DNA of 16,450 bases. Source: JAAYDK01 sp964543935. GTDB lineage: Bacteria > Spirochaetota > Spirochaetia > Sphaerochaetales > Sphaerochaetaceae. The DNA is taken from positions 1 to 16,450 of the forward strand of contig CAZJAK010000052.1 in assembly GCA_964543935.1 (NCBI GenBank). Reading direction: 5' to 3'. Position 1 is the stretch's first letter, and each line of letters starts with the position of its first letter. The notes beneath the pieces are model-generated. The model worked only from the letters and a program-made list of their open reading frames with translations. It was not told the origin of the DNA and made no database searches. This document shows, in pieces, positions 9,733-16,450 of the stretch. The translations under genes were made by a program, and so were the position numbers.

Positions 9733-12700
9733 TTAGTTGGCAGTGTTCTTCTTGTTGATGAGCTCTTCGTCGCGCTCCGTGAGGGGAACCTGCTTGCCCT
9801 TCGAATCGTAGACCGACATATCGAGCGCCAGGCCGCGCACCTCTTGGACGAGGACGTTGAAGGCCTCCGGCATGCCCGCATTGGTGGCCGGCTCGCCCTT
9901 GACGATGCTCTCGTAAATCTTGACCCTTCCGTTCATGTCGTCCGATTTGATGGTCAACAGCTCCTGGAGGGTGTTGGCGGCACCGTAGGCTTCCAGTGCC
10001 CAGACTTCCATCTCTCCGAGCCGCTGGCCTCCGAACTGGGCTTTGCCTCCGAGCGGTTGCTGGGTGACCAACGAATAGGGTCCGGTCGAACGGGCGTGCA
10101 TCTTGTCGTCGACCAAGTGGTGCAGCTTCAGGTAATAGATGTAGCCGCAGAAGACCGGGTTCACGAACGGTTCGCCGGTGCGACCGTCATAGAGCGTGGT
10201 CTTGGAATTGAGCGGCAACCCGGCCTGCTTCATTTTCTCCTCGATCTGTTCGACCGAAGCCGATTGGAATACGGGAGAAGAGTACCATTCGTCGAGCTGA
10301 TGGGCTGCCCAACCGAGCTGGGTTTCCATCAACTGGCCGATGTTCATGCGCGAAGGAACCCCCAGCGGATTCAGGCACACGTCCAACGGCGTACCGTCGG
10401 CCATGTAGGGCATGTCTTCCTCGGGCAACACGCGCGAGACGACACCCTTGTTGCCGTGACGTCCGGCCATCTTGTCGCCTTGGCGCAGTTTGCGCTTGGT
10501 GGCGATGAGGACCTTGACCATCTCGTCGACACCAGGGGGCAGCTCGTCGCCTTCGCTGCGCTTCAAGCGCTGGATGTCGATGACCGTTCCCTCGGTCCCG
10601 TGGGGGACTTTGAGCGAGGTGTCGCGCACCTCCTTGGCCTTTTCACCAAAGATCGAATTGAGCAGCTTGAACTCGGGGGTCGTGTCCGACTCCGACTTCG
10701 GGGTGACCTTGCCGACGAGGATGTGGCCCGGCCGAACGACCGAACCGATCCGGACGATGCCGTCCTCGTCGAGTTGTTCGAGGGTTTTCTCGCTGGTGTT
10801 GGGAATGTCGCGGGTGAGCTTCTCGGGACCGAGCTTGGTCTCGCGAATGTCGGTGGTGAACTCCTTGATGTGGATCGAGGTGTAAATGTCTTCTTTGACG
10901 ACCCGCTCGGAGATCAATACGGCGTCCTCGTAGTTGTACCCGTTCCATGGAACGAATCCGACCAGGATGTTGCGGCCCAAGGCCAGCTCGGCGTTGTCCG
11001 TCGCAGGTCCGTCGGCGAGGACAGTGCCGGCTTCGACCCGTTGCCCGGCCGATACGATCGGTTTCTGGTTGAAGCAGGTGTCCTGGTTGGTCCGCTCGAA
11101 CTTGCGGATCTCATAGCTATCGATCTCGCCCTCGATCTCGGGATTTTCAGGCGTTATCTCGACCTTGGTGGAGGAGACATAGGATACCGTTCCGGCCCGC
11201 TTGGACTTGATCAACACGCCCGAATCGTAGGCAGTCTTGGCTTCCATGCCGGTTCCCACATAGGGAGCCTCGGGGAAGACCAACGGGACGGCCTGGCGCT
11301 GCATGTTGGAACCCATCAGGGCCCGGTTGGCGTCGTCGTGCTCCAAGAACGGGATCAGCGAGGCGGCCACGCTGATGACCTGCTTGGGCGAAACATCCAT
11401 GTATTTCACCTCGTTGGCCGAACGGGTCGTGTAATCGCCGCTGCGGCGCACCGGGATGTCGTGTTCCAAGAAGTTGCCGTCGGCGTCGATCTTGGCGTTG
11501 GCCTGGGCGATGAAGTGTTTTTCCTCATCGTTGGCATCGAGATAGCGGTACTGGTCCGAGACCACTCCGTTGACCACCTTGCGGTAGGGGCTCTCCAAGA
11601 AACCGTGCTCGTTGACCCGGGTATAGTTGGCCAGCGAGACGATCAAACCGATGTTCGGTCCTTCAGGAGTCTCGATCGGGCACATGCGCCCGTAGTGGGT
11701 GTAGTGGACGTCGCGGACTTCGAAGCCGGCCCGGTCGCGCGAGAGGCCACCGGGGCCCAACGCGTTCAAGCGCCGTTTGTGGGTGAGCTCGGCCAGCGGG
11801 TTGACCTGGTCCATGAACTGGCTCAGCTGGCTGGATCCGAAGAACTCCTTGATCGCCGCCACAACCGGCTTGATCGAGATGAGGTCTTGGGGTTTGACTT
11901 GGTTGGTCTCGAGGTTCATCCGCTCGCGGGCGATGCGTTCCATGCGGGCGAATGCGCCGCTGAGTTGGTTCTGCATCAGCTCCCCGACCGAACGGACCCG
12001 CCGATTGCCGAGGTGGTCGATGTCGTCGATGTTTTCCTCGCCGATGTAGACCTTGATCAGGAACGCCATCGTGTTGACGATGTCCTGCGGGGTGAGCACG
12101 GTCAGCTCGGTGCTGGCATTCTCATCGTCCTCTTCATCCCCTGAACCGAATTTCTTATTGAATTTGTAGCGGCCGACACTGCCGAGGTCGTAGCGCCGGT
12201 TGGAGAAGAACATGTCGGGCAGATCTTTCTCGGCCCGTTCGATGGCGATCATCTCGCCGGGTTGGAGCACCGAGTAGATCGGAGAGAGCACGTCTTCCTT
12301 GGTGGGTTCGTCGTTGCCTTCCTGGGTGTACTTGGCGTCCTCGACCTCAAGGCAATTCAGGACCATGCGGGAGTGGAGCGAGTCTTCGGCGTTCTCCTCG
12401 ATGATCTGGACGGAGGTAAGTCCGTCCTTGACCAACTCGGTGATCGCAGTCGGGGAGAATTCGTCACCGGCGCGCAGCCGTTTGACCTTCTGGCCGTCCT
12501 TGGTCACCCAAATGTCGGCGAAGGAAACCGCACCGACCAGAGCGTTGTTGGCAGCAGGGTCTTTGGAGAGTTCGACAGTCGTCCCCTTGTAGAAATGGGA
12601 GACGATTTTCTCGCGGCTGTCCAAGCCAATCGCCCTGAGGAACAAGGTCCCGAGGATGCGCTTCTTGCGGTCGATCTTGGCGAAGATGAGTTGTTTTTTC

Positions 12701-13251
12701 TTATCGTCGATCTCGAATTCAAGCCACGAACCGCGGTACGGGATGATCCGCGAGGAGTACACGCCCTTCTCGTTGGAGAAGATGACTCCGGGGGAGCGGT
12801 GGATCTGGCTGACGACGACCCGCTCGGCACCGTTGATGATGAAAGTGCCGCGATCGGTCATCAGCGGGATGTCGCCGAAAAATATCTCACGCTGGCGGAG
12901 CTCGCCGGTGGAGGTGAATTCCAAAGTAATCTTGGCCTTGATCGGTACCGAGAAGGTCCGCCCCTTGCGCTTGCATTCCATCTCGGAAAACTTGCAGTTC
13001 TCAAGATCGATGGTGTAGCCGTCATAGTGCAGGCACATCTCCCCGTTCTGGCTTTCGATGGGGAATGTCGACTGGAACACTTGCTCTAAGCCGAAGGAGG
13101 GATCGGGAGGAAGACCCTTCTTCAGGCGATCGAGTTGTAGGAACCGCTCGTAGGAATCGATCTGGATTCCAACGAGATTGGGCAGTTCGCAGACTTCCTT
13201 GAACTGGGCTCCGACATATTTTCTTTCGATGGATTTGCCTTTGGCAACCAT
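9733..13251 (-). CDS. rpoB: DNA-directed RNA polymerase subunit beta
   Basis: RpoB forms the second half of the active-site cleft. The product is 1,172 aa, shorter than the E. coli protein (1,342) and without its large lineage insertions. Rifampicin cluster I spans about 470-498: Asp481 and His491 match E. coli Asp516 and His526, but position 496 is Asn (codon AAC) where E. coli has Ser531, and 487 is Ala where E. coli has Ser522. The substrate-binding lysines lie in KMAGRHGNK, Lys927 and Lys935 (E. coli 1065 and 1073). The ATG at 13251 has a GGAGGG SD. A 172-base structured spacer separates it from rplL. Confidence 0.99.
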   Translation of the reverse strand: MVAKGKSIERKYVGAQFKEVCELPNLVGIQIDSYERFLQLDRLKKGLPPDPSFGLEQVFQSTFPIESQNGEMCLHYDGYTIDLENCKFSEMECKRKGRTFSVPIKAKITLEFTSTGELRQREIFFGDIPLMTDRGTFIINGAERVVVSQIHRSPGVIFSNEKGVYSSRIIPYRGSWLEFEIDDKKKQLIFAKIDRKKRILGTLFLRAIGLDSREKIVSHFYKGTTVELSKDPAANNALVGAVSFADIWVTKDGQKVKRLRAGDEFSPTAITELVKDGLTSVQIIEENAEDSLHSRMVLNCLEVEDAKYTQEGNDEPTKEDVLSPIYSVLQPGEMIAIERAEKDLPDMFFSNRRYDLGSVGRYKFNKKFGSGDEEDDENASTELTVLTPQDIVNTMAFLIKVYIGEENIDDIDHLGNRRVRSVGELMQNQLSGAFARMERIARERMNLETNQVKPQDLISIKPVVAAIKEFFGSSQLSQFMDQVNPLAELTHKRRLNALGPGGLSRDRAGFEVRDVHYTHYGRMCPIETPEGPNIGLIVSLANYTRVNEHGFLESPYRKVVNGVVSDQYRYLDANDEEKHFIAQANAKIDADGNFLEHDIPVRRSGDYTTRSANEVKYMDVSPKQVISVAASLIPFLEHDDANRALMGSNMQRQAVPLVFPEAPYVGTGMEAKTAYDSGVLIKSKRAGTVSYVSSTKVEITPENPEIEGEIDSYEIRKFERTNQDTCFNQKPIVSAGQRVEAGTVLADGPATDNAELALGRNILVGFVPWNGYNYEDAVLISERVVKEDIYTSIHIKEFTTDIRETKLGPEKLTRDIPNTSEKTLEQLDEDGIVRIGSVVRPGHILVGKVTPKSESDTTPEFKLLNSIFGEKAKEVRDTSLKVPHGTEGTVIDIQRLKRSEGDELPPGVDEMVKVLIATKRKLRQGDKMAGRHGNKGVVSRVLPEEDMPYMADGTPLDVCLNPLGVPSRMNIGQLMETQLGWAAHQLDEWYSSPVFQSASVEQIEEKMKQAGLPLNSKTTLYDGRTGEPFVNPVFCGYIYYLKLHHLVDDKMHARSTGPYSLVTQQPLGGKAQFGGQRLGEMEVWALEAYGAANTLQELLTIKSDDMNGRVKIYESIVKGEPATNAGMPEAFNVLVQEVRGLALDMSVYDSKGKQVPLTERDEELINKKNTAN

Positions 13252-13268
13252 TGGTACCCTCCACAGGT

Positions 13269-13399
13269 TGTGAGCGCGCCATCTTCGGACGGGTCCGGGG
13301 GCTCACATCGGATTAGGGAACAGGTCCGGAATCTACTTCGGAAGCTGAAGAATCCGGACGAAAGACACGACCGGCCACCGGAGCCAATCCGGTGGCTGG
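13269..13399 (-). promoter_or_regulatory. Three stem-loops in the rplL-rpoB spacer
   Basis: In transcript order: 13399-13371 forms an 11-position stem with one A-C mismatch and a 7-base loop. 13359-13324 forms a 7-bp outer stem (GTCCGGA / TCCGGAC) with an inner CTTC/GAAG helix. 13307-13269 forms a 7-bp outer stem (TGTGAGC/GCTCACA) enclosing a small CGGA/TCCG hairpin. None has a T-run, and no promoter was recognised in the spacer. In E. coli the same spacer holds a partial terminator and an RNase III site that lower rpoBC output relative to rplJL; a similar role is inferred here from position only. Confidence 0.5.
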
Positions 13400-13423
13400 T
13401 TTCAGACAGATGCTTGGACCAAG

Positions 13424-13801
13424 TTATTTGACTTCAACAGTAGCGCCTGCAGCTTCAAGCTTCTCTTTGATGCTCTTTGCTTCATCCTTCGAGACAGCCT
13501 CCTTGACCGTTCCGCCGGCAGTGACCAGATCCTTGGCCTCCTTCAGGCCCAGACCGGTGATTGCGCGCACTTCTTTGATCACGGGGATGGTCTTGCCTTC
13601 TCCGACACTCTTGAGGACCACGTCGAACTCAGTCTTTTCCTCGACTTCCTCGACAGCGGCAGCGGCAGCGCCGGCACCAGCGACAGCCACGGCAGCGGCA
13701 GCGGTGACACCAAACTTAGCTTCCATCGCCTTGATGAGCTCGGAAATCTCCAGGACAGTCATGTTTGCGATAGACTCGAGGATCTCTTCTCTAGTAGCCA
13801 T
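13424..13801 (-). CDS. rplL: 50S ribosomal protein L7/L12
   Basis: L7/L12 is the multi-copy stalk protein that recruits translation GTPases. The product is 125 aa. The N-terminal dimerisation domain (about 1-31) is followed by an alanine- and valine-rich flexible hinge (about 32-50) and the C-terminal GTPase-contact domain (about 57-125), with the typical KTIPVIKEVRAITGLGLKEAK stretch. The ATG at 13801 has an AAGGAGA SD at spacing 7. It lies 62 bases after rplJ, whose product anchors it to the ribosome. Confidence 0.98.
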   Translation of the reverse strand: MATREEILESIANMTVLEISELIKAMEAKFGVTAAAAVAVAGAGAAAAAVEEVEEKTEFDVVLKSVGEGKTIPVIKEVRAITGLGLKEAKDLVTAGGTVKEAVSKDEAKSIKEKLEAAGATVEVK

Positions 13802-13863
13802 ATTATCTTCTCCTTGTATTGTTTGTACGGTAGTAGCAGGTCTACGTGAAGACTAATACCGTA

Positions 13864-14370
13864 TTAGTTCTGTTTTGCGTCGACAATCGACTGCAAGGTA
13901 CGGGCGAGTTTCGCCAACGGCTCCTTCATGGTTCCCATGAGCGAGGCGATCAATTCCATCCTGGTGGGCAGCTTGCTGTATGCTTCCACCTGGGCTTGGT
14001 CGAATACTTTTCCACCGAGATAGGCGCCCTTCACTTGGACGGGAGCGTTCTTGGCGTACTCGAAAAGGATCTTCGAGACGGCGCTGGACGCATCTTCACC
14101 AACGGTGAGCGCGACGGCTGTCGGACCGGCAAGGGCCTTGTCGGTGCCCTTGTGGTTGAGACTGTCCAAAGCAATCTTGGCGAAGCGGTTCTTGACGACC
14201 CGGTAGGTCGCCTGCTTGGTCCGCAACTGATTGCGCAACTCGGTGATCTGCTCGACGGTCATCCCCCGGTAGTCGGTGAAGATGTAACCGTCATACTTGG
14301 AGAATTCAGAGGTGATTTCCTGAACGGCATCAACCTTCTGCGGTGCCTTGCGGGCTTCAAATTTTGCCAT
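13864..14370 (-). CDS. rplJ: 50S ribosomal protein L10
   Basis: L10 anchors the L7/L12 dimers to 23S rRNA at the stalk base; in E. coli the L10-L12 complex represses its own mRNA. The product is 168 aa, near the usual 165. It has the DYRGMTVEQITELRNQLR segment near the N-terminus, VVKNRFAKIAL in the rRNA-binding domain, and a C-terminal helix that binds L12. The ATG at 14370 lies only 13 bases after the rplA stop, and the AGGAGG SD overlaps that stop. No room is left for a separate L10-binding leader in the gap. Confidence 0.98.
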   Translation of the reverse strand: MAKFEARKAPQKVDAVQEITSEFSKYDGYIFTDYRGMTVEQITELRNQLRTKQATYRVVKNRFAKIALDSLNHKGTDKALAGPTAVALTVGEDASSAVSKILFEYAKNAPVQVKGAYLGGKVFDQAQVEAYSKLPTRMELIASLMGTMKEPLAKLARTLQSIVDAKQN

Positions 14371-14383
14371 AGCCTCTTTCCTC

Positions 14384-15061
14384 CTAGTTCTCTTTGACCA
14401 CGATCATGACGCCAGGACCCATCGTCGAGCTGAGCGCGATGCTCTTGAGGTAGTCGCCCTTGGCATCGCTCGGCTTCTTGCGCATCACCTCGGCCAGCAC
14501 GGCTTGGGCGTTCGCAGCAACCTTCTCGGAATCCATGGAAACCTTGCCGATGGCCAAGTGCACCACACCGGTCTTGTCGGACCTGAACTCAACCCGGCCT
14601 TGGCGCAACTCGGCCAAAGCGCCCTTGAGGTCGAACGTGACGGTCTGGGTCTTCGGGTTGGGCATCAAGCCCCGGCGGCCAAGGATCGGTCCCAAACGGC
14701 CGACGTCCTTCATCATGTCGGGAGTAGCGACCGCGATGTCGAAGTCCATCCACCCACCCTTGATCTTCTCGACCAAGTCGGCATCACCGACGAAGGTGGC
14801 CCCGGCATCGCGCGCTTCCTGGGCCTTGTCGCCCTTGGCGAAGACCAGGATCCGCTTCTCAGCTGAGAATTGATGGGGAAGGACGACCGTGTCGCGTACC
14901 GACTGGCTCTTCTTGAGCGAGAGGTTGAGCGAAAGCTCGACGGTCTCGTCGAATTTGGCGAACGCAACCTTCTTGACGAGGGCGGCGGCCTCTTCGAACG
15001 TATACTGCTTGGTGCGGTCCACCTGCTTGTAGGCGGCCAGATATTTCTTTCCGTGCTTCAT
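14384..15061 (-). CDS. rplA: 50S ribosomal protein L1
   Basis: L1 forms the mobile stalk at the E site and in E. coli represses the L11-L1 mRNA. The product is 225 aa (E. coli 234). It shows KKYLAAYK near the N-terminus, the two-domain L1 pattern, and the signature LGPILGRRGLMPNPK at 123-137; the common form is LGPRGLMPNPK. The ATG at 15061 is one base after the rplK TAG, with a GGAGG SD inside the end of rplK, so translational coupling with L11 is likely. Confidence 0.98.
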   Translation of the reverse strand: MKHGKKYLAAYKQVDRTKQYTFEEAAALVKKVAFAKFDETVELSLNLSLKKSQSVRDTVVLPHQFSAEKRILVFAKGDKAQEARDAGATFVGDADLVEKIKGGWMDFDIAVATPDMMKDVGRLGPILGRRGLMPNPKTQTVTFDLKGALAELRQGRVEFRSDKTGVVHLAIGKVSMDSEKVAANAQAVLAEVMRKKPSDAKGDYLKSIALSSTMGPGVMIVVKEN

Positions 15062-15062
15062 G

Positions 15063-15494
15063 CTAGGCCTCCACCTCTACGCCCATGCTTCTGGCAGTCC
15101 CCGCGATGATCCGCTTGGCTCCCTCAAGGTCGATCGCATTGAGGTCGGGCATCTTCATCTTGGCGATGTCGGTGAGCTGCGCCTGAGTGAGCTTAGCGAC
15201 TTTCTGGGATTGGGGGACACCCGAACCCTTGGCGATCCCGCAAGCCTTCTTGATGAGTACGGCGGCCGGAGGGGTCTTGAGGATGAAGGTGAACGTCTTG
15301 TCGGCGTAGATCGTGACGACTACGGGCAGGACCAGTCCAGCTTCATAACTCTTGGTCTTTTCGTTGAACTGCTGGACGAATTGCGGTGCGCTGACGCCAT
15401 GGGGTCCGAGAGCCGGACCAACCGGGGGCGCCGGCGTGGCTTTTTGGGCTGGGCACTGCAACTTTACGATGGCAGTAACCTTTTTCTTAGCCAT
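15063..15494 (-). CDS. rplK: 50S ribosomal protein L11
   Basis: L11 binds the GTPase-associated centre of 23S rRNA and is the target region for thiostrepton and for RelA activation. The product is 143 aa. The N-terminal domain has the proline-rich PAPPVGPALGPHGV segment at about 21-34; the C-terminal RNA-binding domain contains AKLTQAQLTDIA and the terminal GTARSMGVEVE. The ATG at 15494 follows AAGGAGA at spacing 7. The 129-base gap to nusG holds a terminator-like hairpin, a candidate promoter and a possible L1 target. Confidence 0.98.
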   Translation of the reverse strand: MAKKKVTAIVKLQCPAQKATPAPPVGPALGPHGVSAPQFVQQFNEKTKSYEAGLVLPVVVTIYADKTFTFILKTPPAAVLIKKACGIAKGSGVPQSQKVAKLTQAQLTDIAKMKMPDLNAIDLEGAKRIIAGTARSMGVEVEA

Positions 15495-15528
15495 AATGTT
15501 CTCTCCTTACACGGCTGCACGCCGCGCT

Positions 15529-15562
15529 GGTATTGACGCCCTTTCCTAGAAGGGCTCCCACC
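15529..15562 (-). promoter_or_regulatory. Candidate L1-binding mRNA element upstream of rplK
   Basis: The minus strand has a perfect 6-bp hairpin (GCCCTT/AAGGGC, loop CTAGGA, 15555-15538) flanked by an asymmetric internal loop (GGGA on one side, GTCAAT on the other) and closed by GGT/ACC. In other bacteria and archaea L1 represses by binding an internal-loop motif just before rplK or rplA that mimics its 23S site. Position and general shape agree; sequence identity to a known L1 site was not verified. Confidence 0.35.
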
Positions 15563-15567
15563 TCCTG

Positions 15568-15596
15568 CCCATACGGACAGTGAGGAGTGTTTTCAA
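15568..15596 (-). promoter_or_regulatory. Weak candidate promoter for rplK-rplA
   Basis: On the minus strand TTGAAA (15596-15591), a 17-base spacer and TATGGG (15573-15568) resemble a sigma70 promoter with a good -35 and poor -10. Its -35 overlaps the T-run of the nusG terminator, and its start would fall just before the candidate L1 element. E. coli also has a promoter in this gap. Confidence 0.35.
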
Positions 15597-15618
15597 AAAA
15601 CGACAGCGAGCACGCTGT
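15595..15618 (-). terminator. Terminator-like hairpin after nusG
   Basis: Five bases past the nusG stop the minus strand forms ACAGCG-TGCT-CGCTGT (6-bp stem, 15618-15603), then CG, then TTTTTT (15600-15595). The short stem and two-base gap before the T-run suggest partial termination, letting some transcripts continue into rplK. Confidence 0.6.
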
Positions 15619-15623
15619 GCCGC

Positions 15624-16181
15624 TTAGATTTTCTCCACTTGGAGGAAATCGACTTCCACCGGAGTCGAACGGCCGAAAATCCCCACCAGAACCCGCAGCT
15701 TGCCTTTCTCGAGGTTCACTTCCTCGATGGTACCGGTGAAGGTCTCGAACGGTCCCTCGATGATCTTGACCTGCTCGCCCGAGCTGAAACTCTGCTTGGG
15801 GCGAAGGGTTTTCTCGGTCTTGATCTCGCCGGTCTTCTGCAGGATGCTCTTGAGCTCGCCGCTGGTCAGCGGTGTTGGTTTCTTGCCCTCGAGCGAACCC
15901 ACGAAACCGGTGACGCCTTGGATGCGCTTGATCTGGGAACAAAAGGTCTCCCACTGGTACTCGGGCAAGTCCATCTCGACCAGGATGTAGCTGGGGAGTA
16001 TCTTGCGTTTGACGGTCTTCTTGACACCGTCCTTGACCTCCACAACCTCTTCGGTGGGAACTTTCACGTCAGAGACGACCTCGTTGAAGAGCCGGTCGGT
16101 CTCCATGATCTTGCGGATCGTTTTCTCGATCTTGTTCTCGTACCCTGAATAGGTATGGACTACGTACCAGCCTTTGGCCAT
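15624..16181 (-). CDS. nusG: Transcription termination/antitermination factor NusG
   Basis: NusG binds RNA polymerase through its N-terminal domain and Rho or S10 through its C-terminal KOW domain. The product is 185 aa (E. coli 181). The NGN domain starts KGWYVVHTYSGYENK; the KOW domain runs from about residue 135 (GEQVKIIEGPF) to the end, with a conserved GIFGRSTPVEV. The ATG at 16181 is 8 bases after the secE stop, with an AGGAGA SD overlapping that TAG. The secE-nusG pairing is the usual one. Confidence 0.98.
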   Translation of the reverse strand: MAKGWYVVHTYSGYENKIEKTIRKIMETDRLFNEVVSDVKVPTEEVVEVKDGVKKTVKRKILPSYILVEMDLPEYQWETFCSQIKRIQGVTGFVGSLEGKKPTPLTSGELKSILQKTGEIKTEKTLRPKQSFSSGEQVKIIEGPFETFTGTIEEVNLEKGKLRVLVGIFGRSTPVEVDFLQVEKI

Positions 16182-16189
16182 CTTCTCTC

Positions 16190-16369
16190 CTAGAACAACA
16201 GATTGACTCCCTGGACGAGCAGGAAATCAACCAATCCAAGGACGAGTGCGAAGACCAGTGTGGAAAGCATGACGACTTTGGTCGACGTAACGACCTCTTC
16301 GCGGCTGGGCCACACGACCTTCTTCAATTCATGATGCGACTCTTTGAGATACCGGAACAACTTCTTCAT
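16190..16369 (-). CDS. secE: Preprotein translocase subunit SecE
   Basis: SecE clamps and stabilises the SecY channel in the inner membrane. The product is 59 aa, the short single-span form found in many bacteria such as Bacillus (E. coli SecE is longer with three spans). The cytoplasmic amphipathic part carries the family motif ELKKVVWPSREEV at about 14-26, followed by one membrane segment at about 33-55 (rich in L, V and F). The ATG at 16369 has a TAGGAG SD at spacing 7. It lies between tRNA-Trp and nusG, the classic arrangement. Confidence 0.96.
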   Translation of the reverse strand: MKKLFRYLKESHHELKKVVWPSREEVVTSTKVVMLSTLVFALVLGLVDFLLVQGVNLLF

Positions 16370-16396
16370 CGATGAACTCCTATTCCGAGCATCGGA

Positions 16397-16450
16397 CAGG
16401 CCAGGTAGGACTCGAACCTACAACATCTGGTTTTGGAGACCAGCGCTCTG
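16397..16450 (-). tRNA. trnW: tRNA-Trp (CCA), 3' part
   Basis: The minus strand shows the anticodon arm CTGGT-CTCCAAA-ACCAG with anticodon CCA, the T arm GTAGG-TTCGAGT-CCTAC, the 3' acceptor strand CTGGCCT and discriminator G. The genome does not encode the 3' CCA (next bases are TCC), so it must be added enzymatically. The 5' acceptor strand and most of the D arm lie beyond the window. It sits 27 bases before secE, a very common position. Confidence 0.95.

Overview
The window is a densely packed ribosomal-protein and RNA polymerase region, with every gene on the minus strand. In transcription order (right to left) it reads: tRNA-Trp(CCA) (partial), secE, nusG, rplK, rplA, rplJ, rplL, rpoB, rpoC, rpsL, rpsG, terminator, promoter plus long leader, tuf, terminator-like hairpin, rpsJ, rplC, rplD, rplW, rplB, rpsS (first 8 codons only). 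The beta operon, the str genes rpsL-rpsG, and tuf plus the S10 operon are therefore laid end to end, but fusA is not between rpsG and tuf.

The host is a bacterium, most likely a spirochaete (Treponema/Sphaerochaeta side), with fairly high GC in coding DNA. The support is the EF-Tu and RpoB sequence character, asparagine at the RpoB position equivalent to E. coli Ser531 (a known spirochaete feature linked to natural rifampicin resistance), and tuf placed directly in front of the S10 operon. This is an assignment by eye without a database search; the genus is not resolved.

Region by region. 16190-16450 holds the Sec translocase subunit SecE behind tRNA-Trp. 13424-16181 holds NusG and the ribosomal stalk/L1 proteins (L11, L1, L10, L7/L12). 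5440-13251 holds RNA polymerase beta and beta'. 4426-5286 holds S12 and S7, closed by a strong intrinsic terminator. 4024-4366 is the only long gene-poor stretch; it has a near-consensus sigma70 promoter and a roughly 280-nt leader to tuf with several stem-loops and a doubtful 70-codon ORF. 2833-4023 is EF-Tu. 1-2769 is the start of the S10 operon.

The gene products are ordinary and complete, with expected lengths and intact motifs. No mobile element, CRISPR array, defence gene or novel protein system was found. What deserves a second look is regulatory: the tuf leader and its promoter dyads; an intrinsic terminator whose T-run abuts the rpsJ ribosome binding site; a terminator/promoter/hairpin cluster before rplK in the place where L1 autoregulation acts in other bacteria; three stem-loops between rplL and rpoB; and marked avoidance of TTA, CTA and TCA codons, which creates a 1,623-codon spurious antisense ORF.
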